64,000 nucleotides of DNA from Isoetes taiwanensis (taxonomy: Eukaryota > Streptophyta > Lycopodiopsida > Isoetales > Isoetaceae). Every line of letters starts with the position of its first letter. Position 1 is the first letter of the stretch. The position numbers were made by a program, and so were the translations under genes. The notes below the pieces were generated by a model that saw only the letters and a list, made by a program, of their open reading frames with translations, made no database searches and was not told where the DNA came from. The DNA is taken from the NCBI GenBank assembly GCA_021234155.1, contig JAJEKV010000002.1:35074128-35138127 (forward strand), in the 5' to 3' direction. Below, piece by piece: positions 46,164 to 55,624 of the stretch.

Positions 46164-47171
46164 GGTGGCCAAAAACACCCCTGGTATACTGACTTATAAA
46201 AGCTAATTTAACCCCTATAGTATATAGTGTACCCTAAATAGTGGTGAAAAAACCCCCTAATGGTACGTATGCCTACGTAAAGTGGTCGAAAACACCCCCT
46301 ATATTTGATTCTGTATGCCTAACAAATGTGAATCCCCCAGGAACCGCCGCAAACATTTCTTTAGTTCTAAGGAGAAAAAGGAAAAATCTTAATAAAGCTC
46401 TCAAGCTATGGTGAAGAACATAACTTCAGATCAAACTTATGAAATTCAAAAGAGTTATTGAAATTTCAGAAGCTGCTTAGCATTTAAAATGTACTACTGA
46501 CTAGCAGCAAATTTCTAACGTCTTACATAGTCCATATTTTTAATTAATCGTCATTTCTAAAGCTATGTACTTGACTCAAGGTAGTTTGTAACTTGACTCT
46601 AAAACTTATTTGTGTTTGAGATATTTTACTTAATTTTACCATGTATGTTATTGTGTTTTGATATCGTTAAGAAGTGATTTTACATATTTATAATCACACG
46701 TCAATATTTATGTCGCATTTCTCTATTCTACGTGTTCTACGATGATCAATGTTCAAAGGGAACTTGAAAACTATTTTCAAATTTTAGAAATCCGAGAGCT
46801 AGATATTCCCACTCTGATTCTTTCCTATTCTTGTTCGAACTTTTGGGTCCAAGATTCCCGTTGCCTATGCGTCATATAGGGGAGAGCAGTAATGCAATCA
46901 TATATGCTAATATTTTTGAACCAAGAAATACCCATTGGATAATTCCTTTTGTACTGCTGCAATTTCAACGTTGTTTTTGTCTACCAGCCATTTTCTATCG
47001 ATTGGATTAAATTTGAGCTCCTCTGATAGAGAATATGACGGAAGAATGGGTGTTTGAGCAATATAAGGAACAACCCGCAACAATTTTTTTGGGTTTTGGG
47101 TTGTGTCCTTCTTGGTCCTTTAAAATTGACTCCAACTGTTAGTGTCGAATATGGGATCAAATGTGTAGAAA

Positions 47172-47944
47172 TCATTTTTTCTTTTTTCTTTTTGATACTT
47201 TGCTTGTGCCCTCGCTTTCTTCTAGAATAGAGTTTTTGCCCAAATCAGACAACTTGCCTTTTGAGGATTCAGGCGACTTGCAAGATGGGGTCAACTTTGG
47301 AGACGAAGGCGCATGTGGACTAGGACGATGTCTTGATTTCTTCGCGAGTAAAACCCTGGTTATATCCTTGCACCTTGCAGTTACCCGTGTGGTGTCCATT
47401 CATGTGGCATTTTTTTATCCTTTTGGGCCTTTATGGCGTAGCTTGGTGGTTTCTTGTCATTAGCAAGAAAAGTTCTGCATGTACTAAATTCAAGAAGTAT
47501 ATTCCTATTGCATTTAAGACCAGTAGCTTCTAAGGATTCATAAGAGGGCCGTGACCAACCATAACCTCTAGCACTGTGATTCCTTTTCCCAATTTTAGAT
47601 TTGTGTGAACTTGTCGTCATCATAGCAGGATCGTAATTTTTGAGCTGCAAGATATATTGCGTGAACTGGTGTTGGATGTTGTCTTCCATGGAGTATATAA
47701 TAGCATCATTAACCTTTCCGCATGTGTACTATCACCCCCATATGTCATCCACCTTATTTTTCTCATTTGATGTGATAAACTGACGCAAATCCTTTTGTTT
47801 GTCCCCTTCTTTATGTGGCACAACTTGCGCTATTTTCGTAAAGGACCTTCTATCTAGCCCATGTGTCCCAATTCTATGCAATATCATCTCTTTAGATCCT
47901 TTGAATATTTCAGGCTTTGTAATCCAAAGTTCAGTCAATGGCAT
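47172..47944 (-). pseudogene. Unknown gene fragment in D2
   Basis: Paralogue of 42800-43480. The upstream part is longer here: the frame 47732-47944 starts at a Met and reads MPLTELWITKPEIFKGSKEM, then DRRSFTKIAQVVPHKEGDKQ. A missing base near 47740 ends it early (NKVDDIWG), and homology to HQFMQYILQLKNYD continues in another frame (47381-47689). The Lys/Ser-rich part (47172-47399) is open for 75 codons. Neither copy is intact, and their breaks differ. Confidence 0.4.
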
Positions 47945-48642
47945 AATATAAAATGCTTCTTAGGATTGCAGATGCGATCCTTCTAAATAGCATCTACAGA
48001 AATAATAGTATATGTATCAATACATAATAGTACACAATTTAGTATCTAACATGAATAAAACAGCTTACAAGATTTGCAATTGTGATCCGCATAAGCTGGA
48101 AGAGGTTGACTTCCCCACCAACTAAGCTGCATTTTCTCAGAAAGACAAGAATTCAGAGTACTTGAAAACCTTTTTACATCCAAGTGCAATTTGCTACAAC
48201 CCCAAACGTGAGAGGAACCTTAATTTCAAGCCATAAAGTTGTTCATATTTCTCCATTCATTACGGCAGCAAAGGTACCTTTGATATGCATATTTGGCATA
48301 ATGTTCTAGAAGTAACAAGAGTTTCTAAAACTCTCTATTATACCCTAAAAAAATGTAGCCTAGCAAGTAACCAGGCTTAATAACACTCCAACTTGAAAAT
48401 ACAACAATAAAGAAGCAAGACCAAGAAGCAAATCTAACCTAAGCTTCCAAAATCGCGATCCTTGGAAGGGAGAGCAAGCACAGGATTACAAAAACATTTT
48501 ATTGCTCAGAAAATGTTCCATGCTCCATAGTTATACTGGCATATGTGCATGTAGATATTGGCCAAATAAGTTTGGTATAATCCAGCTGGATTTTATACAA
48601 ACTCCTTTGCAAAAAATAATACATTGTCAAGCTTTCAGCTGA

Positions 48643-49490
48643 TAGAATATATGTAAGAGGGGTTACCTGTAAAGCATCTTTTATATGCCTATTATCAATG
48701 TTCTTTGATCAAATATTTAGACAACTATTTAGAATACTAACTAACTATCCTTCAGGTGCTCATGATAAAATGTTATGCATTGGCATGTGTGTATGTTGTA
48801 AGCACCTATAAAAGCATACAGCATACACACATGTTGTATGCATTGGCATGATAAAGTGTTATGCATTGACACCAACCATTTACAAACGCACAATACAGTG
48901 ATCATGAGGGACAATGTGTATGCTTAAAGCTCATCCCAATTAATTTGTCTACTTTCACTCATAACTTTTTCTTTGACCACACAATTATAGTCATGCCACT
49001 ACAACCTTGTGTTTCCCTATGCACATGCCATTATAGCAAGTGTTCCTCCACTCTCCGTCCCATTCAACTATCGAATGTTCTAAGGAATTTGCAAAGAGCA
49101 AGTCATCTACTTATTATTCACCAAATATTCCAACAATCATGTAGACTACTTACTATATATAATAATAATGATGCGTGTATCCCTGCAATGAAGGAAAACT
49201 TCCACAAAGCATGAACTTGAACATCACTTTCTCTCAGCATCCTTTTCGCCTGCAGTTTGGCTCAATCAAGTGTGGATTGTCTCCTCAATAGTGTAGCATT
49301 ATTATTGCTCTCAGTGTAGCCGGTTTTCTTGTGAGGCTGTAGTCGGTTTTCTTGTGAGGCTGAGGAGCTTATGAATAGCATGCCATTAGTGCCTGTAAAT
49401 TTATTGGTTGCCCAAGGATATATTTATTGGTTGATCAAGGATGTGATAACGAACTCTGCAGCAAAAATTTTGAAGCTGCAAATTTTGCTT
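48643..49490. other. Unassigned DNA
   Basis: Nothing recognised. A phrase TTATGCATTGGCATG is repeated around 48770-48860, and CGGTTTTCTTGTGAGGCTG is repeated at 49320-49362. It may include UTR or intron sequence of the phosphatase fragment to the right. Confidence 0.4.
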
Positions 49491-49945
49491 CTATTGCAAC
49501 CCATATCCTCTATATGCACAGGCTTGATTTGCTAAATTAATATTCCAGATTGTTATTCTGCTTGTAAGATCGGTGCATAATGCTGCACTTCTCAAAAACT
49601 TGGCTAAATGTGGAAACTCTTCATCCTCGTCCTTGTTATTACAGTAAAACCGACCAATTTGTAGACCATTTGCAGGGTTCATCACAAAAGAAACAGGATT
49701 GTCGTCAACAATAATGACCCTCTTCATATTTCTGCCCAGTTTAGACAAATCCTTGACAGATCCATTTGTGCAAGAATCCTTAAATAGTCTATGAGAAATA
49801 AGGCCAAGAGTTCTGCATAAGATCTTTCTGCAGCAGTGAAGACAACCAATTCATAGCAGGCTGGTACAGACTGCAAAAAATGATCAAGGCCAGGCCATGA
49901 TGCAAAAACTGCCTTAGTTTCGGCTCCAATAGGCTTAAGGCAACA
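49491..49945 (-). pseudogene. SCP/FCP1-like (NIF) phosphatase gene fragment
   Basis: Minus-strand reading from about 49945 gives PGLDHFLQSVPACYELVVFT then AAERSYAEL, next (in another frame) GLISHRLFKDSCTNGSVKDL, and SKLGRNMKRVIIVDDNPVSF followed by MNPANGLQIGRF (frame 49491-49748). These match, in order, HAD motif II (YELVVFTAA) and the VIIVDDNP motif of C-terminal-domain small phosphatases. These enzymes dephosphorylate Ser/Thr residues, for example in the RNA polymerase II tail. The catalytic DLDETL motif is not present. It should lie upstream, but there the sequence changes abruptly into integrase of a gypsy element. A frame change and a lost segment between the two halves make it non-functional as written. 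It is either a host gene hit by the retroelement or a fragment captured by it. Confidence 0.75.
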
Positions 49946-51196
49946 TGCTGTTGCCAGTACCTTTTTAAGTGAAGGATATTGAAAGGATTTGGCAGTTCCT
50001 GGCCATCAGTGAGATCCTTGAGCCAATAAGACTCCTTGCCAGCCTCACCAATGATCTCATAGGGTCCTTCCCACAAATTCTCAAACTTGCCTGCCACTTT
50101 TTCTCTGGCCTTGTTCCATTTCAGCACGAGTTCTCCTATCTTCATGGTGCCTTGTAATCTGTGAGCAGCTTTGAATGCTGCCACATCCTTAGCCTTTTTC
50201 AGCAAGATTGCATTTTCAGCATCATACCTGTGCTCTTCAAGTTGCATCAGCCTGATAAACCTGTCTTGCAAAGCATCTTCCATTTTGAGGTTAATAATAT
50301 GTGCCATTCTTAAAGAAGGCAACTCTAATTTGATAGATAAGACAGCTTCAATGCCATAAACCAAACTAAATGGGGTGTGCTTGGTAGCATGCTTTGTGGT
50401 AGTTCTGTAGGCCCATAATGCATCAGTTAATCTCAAATGCCAGTCCTTTTTGGATATGCTTACTGGTTTTTGCAGAATTGACTTAAGTACCTTGTTTGTT
50501 GACTCAGCCTGGCCATTTCCTTGGGGGTAATATGCTGAACTCTTTGTGTGTTTGATCTTGAGGGTGTAGAGTAGCTGCTCACTCACTTCATTGACAAACT
50601 GTGAACCTTTATCTGATATTAGCTTCAAGGGGATGCCAAATCTGGCACAGATATTTTCATGAAGGAATCTGGCTGTTGTTAGGGCATTGGCTTGTCTCAG
50701 TGGTACTGCTTCTGCCCATTTTGTGAAATAATTTGTAGCTACCAGTATGAACTCATGCTGAGCAGAAGAAGGAGGATCTATTAGGCCATATAAAGTCTAA
50801 GTCTAATCCCCAGACTTGAAAGGGTCCTGGAGATATTATGGCTGTCAGAGGGGCTGGCTGAAGGATTCTTTTCCCAAAGATTTGGCATTTGTGGCAGCTT
50901 CTAATGTTCTCAAAGCAGTCCTTGAAGATTGAAGGCCAATAGTAACCTAACCTGAGTATCTTTTTGGCAGTTGTGTCTGCAGCAAAGTGACCTCCACATA
51001 CACCCTCATGGCAAGCCTTTAACACCAATTCTGCTTCAAACTTGTCCACACATCTTAGCAAGACACCTTCATTGTTCACCCTGCATAGAACATCACCAAT
51101 TAGCCTAAATTTCTTGATCTTGTCTCTGAATCTCCTGTTTTGGCTTGGGCTCTGATTCTTTGGCAGCTCTCCCTTTTCAAGAAAGTCCCTTGCCAA
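49946..51196 (-). pseudogene. Integrase region of the gypsy element
   Basis: Two frames make up the integrase. The frame 50753-51196 contains the HHCC zinc-binding part: ACHEGVCGGHFAADTTAKKI, then YYWPSIFKDC and CHKCQIFGKR, and the start of the core (VWGLDLDFI). One frameshift near 50785 moves the core to the frame of 49789-50628. There NYFTKWAEAVPL, LISDKGSQFVNE (second Asp) and YYPQGNGQAESTNKVLKS (Glu) complete the DDE triad. The C-terminal segment has WEGPYEIIGEAG and NPFNILHLKRYW. Directly after HLKRYW the reading passes into phosphatase sequence. Confidence 0.85.
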
Positions 51197-51251
51197 TCTT
51201 CCTCCTCAAGCAGGTTGATTGTAGTCTCCATGTGAGTGCTATCTAGATCCT

Positions 51252-51539
51252 CTAAATCAAAACATCAATGAGATAAGAGCTAGGATCCTTAGATTTGTGA
51301 GTTACCTGAATGTCTATATCATAATCTTGCACTCTGCAAGCCCACCTGCATAGTTTGGCTTTTTGAGGTTTCTTTGCAAAGAGTAAGGGCAGTGGATTTT
51401 GCTTCATATACACTTGAGTCTTGCCATTTTGGATCAGGTGTCCCTGTTTGTCAAATAAATACATCAAGGCTGCTGCACTCTTCTCAAGCCTAGCATACCT
51501 CATCTCAGTATCAGACCATATTTTGCTAGAAAAGGTCAC
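51252..51539 (-). pseudogene. RNase H (C-terminal part) of the gypsy element
   Basis: The frame reads VTFSSKIWSDTEMRYARLEK, then SAAALMYLFDKQGHLIQ and LLFAKKPQKAKLCRW with DYDIDIQVTHKSKD. This is the later part of the RNase H domain that normally follows reverse transcriptase in Ty3 elements. The earlier part is on the other side of the inserted transposon (55625-55800). Confidence 0.8.
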
Positions 51540-53079
51540 CATTAGGGCGGATTTGGGGTCTCAAAATGGCCTCCTATCAGCCATTCCACGTCATATTTCC
51601 GCTCCTTTTTTCCCATGCCACCTAGGATACCAAAATCTCATCATTACAGATTTACTTGGAATATTAAAGGGAATAAAGGGGTTTATGATTCATTGGCGCC
51701 ATATGTATTTAATTTCAGTTTGGTTGTCGGATAGGCTGATGCAACATGTGGCGCTTCTAAAAGCCACTTGCATTATAGCATACCGCAACTCATGGCAAGC
51801 CTCTTGATTTGTCGATACCAAGCGCAGGCGTGTCACCGATTCTTGCGCTTATTTTCATTTAGAGGCCATGGCCATACAAGCTTCGCCTTCCACATTTCAA
51901 AAATTTGAATGTGTAGGTTGAAGCTTTGTATCGACTTTCATTTCGAGGCCATGGCCATGCTTTATGGGTGGTTCACATGGAGAAGTTTAGGCCCTCCGCC
52001 GAAGTTCTCGCGAGTCGATCGATTAAAAATTTAAGGCCGCATCACCACGCAAGTTGGATCTTACAGGGGCTGATTTTCCAAAACAGGGCTGAATTTTTTT
52101 TGCCTCAGGCCAAGTTCAGCCGGGTTTTAAGCCCGGTAGCCCAGCGATTCATCCATGTGAACCCAAAGATAAAGGGATCTTTATTTCATCCCAATACGGG
52201 CTTTCCAGCCCTACAATTCGAGAAATTTGAATTTGCTTAATGTATAAAAGCATGGATTGTAGGAGAATGGACTTTTCGATTTCCATGTGCACGTTGTAAA
52301 TTTCAAAACGAGGTTAGTACCTGGACGCTCTGGGCTCACACGGTTTAATTGTCTTTGGGGCATAAAAATTGTACACCTTCATTTCGCGTCGTGCGATCCA
52401 CGCATATGGAAGCTCCAAATGATGTGTGGATAAGGATCCAACGACTCATTTAATATGCTCCGGTCTTCAATCGCAAAAAGGAGGTCTAAAAATAAGAATT
52501 TAGACCTTGGACGTGTTGTGTCTTTGCGGGCTCAAAAGTGTTGACATCCGGGCGGATGGCGGTTTATATCCATTGGATCCGTTGAGTGGCAAGAAACCGG
52601 CCATTTCGGGGACGTTTCAAGTTTAGTCCGATTTTGTGGTGACGGTAACTCGTCCTCCTAGGATATTGTGAGAGATTGAGAGAGGATGAAGGCATTCGAA
52701 TCGAATACGTTCCTTGAGATGTGAGCCTTCCGATAAGGAAGGGGAAATGTCCGGTGAAGATGCTAATAAATGACATTATACTTTTGCAATGTGAAGGGTT
52801 TATACATTCTTGAAGTACAAAGGTTATGGTGTTTGTGTTTAGATACCGCTAATATAAGAAGTCTTTGACTACCTTTAACAATAGATTCCTTTAAAACTCT
52901 ATTGCTATTTAAATTATAGCAAAAATGAGTCTTGAAAGCCTTTAAGTAGTAGAAGAACTCTTTGACTAGTTATCCATTTGATGACCATTTTTTAAGAAAA
53001 TATGATATGTGACATTCTTATATGCAAACATTCATAAAATTTATGAACATTGAAGGTCAAAGCCATCCTTGTTTAAAGA

Positions 53080-54090
53080 GGATCATATGATGTGAAATCT
53101 TCATGCGCAGAAGTAATTGCATATAAGAAATTCGCCTGGTGTGATCCTTGCGTAAAAAAGTAAATAGAAACACAAATATTCAACTTACAACTTAGCGTAA
53201 ACAAATAGTATTTTAATAAACCAACACTTTATATACTAACACTTTACACTTTAAATAAGATATTTCTTTCTTTCCTTTTACTTGAAAGCTATTTTTTTTT
53301 CAAGATGGATCACACCAAGCGAATAATACATATGCAAAAAAAAAGGGACACACTAAATTCGCATGGTGTGATCCACTTTCTTATTTGTTGTCAAATTAAA
53401 ATTAAACACAAGTACTCATTCCTATTTGTATCTAAAATGCTTTACCACTCTTAAGTACATAAGTCATTATCCCTTTTCAAAGAGCATATTATTTTTCAAG
53501 AAGGATCACACCAAGTTTAATAATAGTACATATGCAACAAAAATGGAACACACTAAATTCGCATCGTGTGATCCCACTTTCTTATTTGTTGTCAAATTAA
53601 AATTAAACACAAGTACCCCTTCTCATTTAATGCTTTACCACCCCAAGTGCATAAAGTTATTAGTCCTTTTCAAAGAGCATATCTTTTTAAGAAGGATCAC
53701 ATCAAGCATCCTATTTGCATCTAAAATACTTTACCAACTCTAGTAGTACATAAAGTTATTAGCCCTTTTCAAAAAGCAAACACTTTATCAATAAATGAGC
53801 ACGTCACATATCCACACTTAACTTCAAATAAGACACATATATATTTCTTTTATTAAAAGATAATCAAAGTAATTTTACTATAGGAAGTCATGTTTTTCCA
53901 AAAAGATCACACCAAGCTAATTTTGTATAAGCTAAAAGGTTGGAATATACTAAATTCGCATGGTGTGATCCACTTTCTTGTTTGTTGTCAATAGATAATA
54001 ACACCAAGTCCCTCATCAATAGTCTCCCATTTGCATATAAAATATGTATCATTCCAAGTTATATTATGTTTTATGAACTTAACTTTTTCA
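53080..54090. repeat. ~200 bp satellite array with internal palindromes
   Basis: Units start at about 53080, 53307, 53503, 53694 and 53904 (spacing 227, 196, 191 and 210). Each begins with a 68-base imperfect palindrome, GGATCACACCAAGC ... GCATGGTGTGATCC (13 of 14 arm bases match), except the fourth, whose right arm is lost. Then follow CACTTTCTTATTTGTTGTCA, AAATTAAACACAAGTAC, a TTTACCACTCTTAAGTACAT segment and CTTTTCAAAGAGCATAT. A further isolated palindrome lies at 54661-54728. Single units occur at 10740-10996. Confidence 0.85.
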
Positions 54091-54660
54091 AAGAGGGTCC
54101 CAAAGCAAAATACAAACACATAATCAATAAGCCAACACTTTACCAACAACCAAAGCTTTATTAAATAAGATTTTTATGTTATTTTATCAAACCTAACAAT
54201 GTTTCCATATGTGACACTTTGAGTTAACGATCCAAGGCTCATGAAAGCGACATTTTATACAATATGTCTTTGGAGCTTTTGTGTCGTGGGCATTAGTAAA
54301 CACCTCTAATGGAGCAAATATTTTGTAACTCATTTTTTCAACAACCCGGATGCACGTCTTATCAAACATTTCTTCATTGCAAGGACACCATTCTCATAAG
54401 GCTTGCACAATTAAAAAACGAGGTCATGGGACGACTTTCAAGCTCGGCTCCCACAATTTAACGTGAAAACTAGATGCCCATTGCCCTGAATGTATACCTT
54501 GGAAAAGCATGTCTCTTATGTCCATATGTTAGACAACAACGATGCCGATAATGCTTTTCCCTAGTCCCAAATCCCGACATCGATAAATATAGCCCAAAGA
54601 AAAATATTTGATTCAGGTGAGTGAATATAAATCAAGAAGAGGGAAGAAAAAAAGAAGCAA

Positions 54661-54728
54661 GGATCACATGACGTGAAATCTCACTACACATTTACAAAGT
54701 GCATATGCATTTTCGCATGGTGTGATCC
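54661..54728. repeat. 68 bp imperfect palindrome
   Basis: GGATCACATGACGTG at the left and CGCATGGTGTGATCC at the right. It occupies the same position as 21870-21940 in the related element. Confidence 0.7.
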
Positions 54729-55624
54729 ATGTATTATTGAGGGTGCAAATTTGCAAATATCCTCCTCTTCAAATCCCTTCCCCCCCCTCCCTTCCTTTTT
54801 TTTTTTGCAATATACTATCCATAGCATTTATTTTGAACCTATAGTTCTACCTATTCATTTGTATGAATGTCGCCTCCGGCGATGTAACTCCATAGTCATC
54901 CTTCGTTAAGGATAGCATTCTCACCCACAAGCCTATGGATAGATATCCTTCCAATCGCCATGCCTTTATTGTTTTGTAAGTGATGAACTGCAGAAGCAAT
55001 GTAGGAGTACTAGGAGCAATGATGGATGCAATTAGAGATACAGATCGGTCGTTGAATTGTAAGAATGAATGGCAGGGAGCAATACGATGAATGGGAAGAG
55101 CTGAAAAGTAGGAAAACTTCAGAATGAAAATTTGGGTAGTAAAAACATGGCATGTAACGTACGTTTGCTTGTCCGCACATCGCCTCGCCGTTGTTGCTTA
55201 ACTCTATGCTCAGCCCAAAAAACAAATAACACTATTGAAGACTTGGATTCCAAATGAAGAGCGAAGGCGGAGAGGATGCACGTAGCGGCGCTAATGTGAA
55301 CAATGGAAATCTTGGTGCCAAAATTTGAAAAGGTGGTTGGTGCATGTGGGCATGTGCACAGTAGGCGGGAAAAGTAGCCATTATTTTGGTCCGCGATACG
55401 ATTTTCGAAAAATGCGGGCCATTAATGTGGTTGCAATGAATGCACAAACATGTCCTATGAAATTTCGCCATGTGGATGCCAAGTAAGCCTGCTCCTCTTT
55501 CTACTTGCCAACTAATACTGACTTTGAAAAAAAATGCGCAAACATCATTGGTCGCGAGAAACATGACGTGGAATTCTGGCATCCAAGATAAGGGCCATTT
55601 TCAGACCCCAAATCCGCCCTAATG

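Larger units (their letters stand above)
44992..48642. repeat. 3.2 kb tandem duplication, copy D2 (with insertion)
   Basis: Second copy of D1, about 3.65 kb because of the foldback element at 45633-46163 and nearby length changes. The right boundary is at CATTGTCAAGCTTTCAGCTG, after which D1 and D2 diverge. Confidence 0.9.
51540..55624. mobile_element. 4.1 kb inverted-repeat DNA transposon inserted in the gypsy element
   Basis: The ends are 32-base terminal inverted repeats with one mismatch: 51540-51571 (CATTAGGGCGGATTTGGGGT...) and 55593-55624 (its complement). Inside there is no transposase, only about 1.1 kb shared with 10997-11905, a satellite array with palindromes (53080-54090), and a right part shared with 21251-22626. 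The gypsy frame is restored if bases 51540-55624 are omitted (GEN-I-VTF), so the insertion is clean and younger than the gypsy element. A target-site duplication could not be fixed. Superfamily uncertain. It is non-autonomous. Confidence 0.9.

Noticed and set aside
53080-54090. CRISPR-like array
   Set aside because: Regular repeats with palindromes, but units are about 200 bp, spacers are repeated rather than unique, and the context is a plant transposon.
55232-55582. 116-codon minus-strand frame near the right end of the 4.1 kb transposon
   Set aside because: The related copy at 22092-22379 keeps only parts of it in another frame, and no motif is visible.
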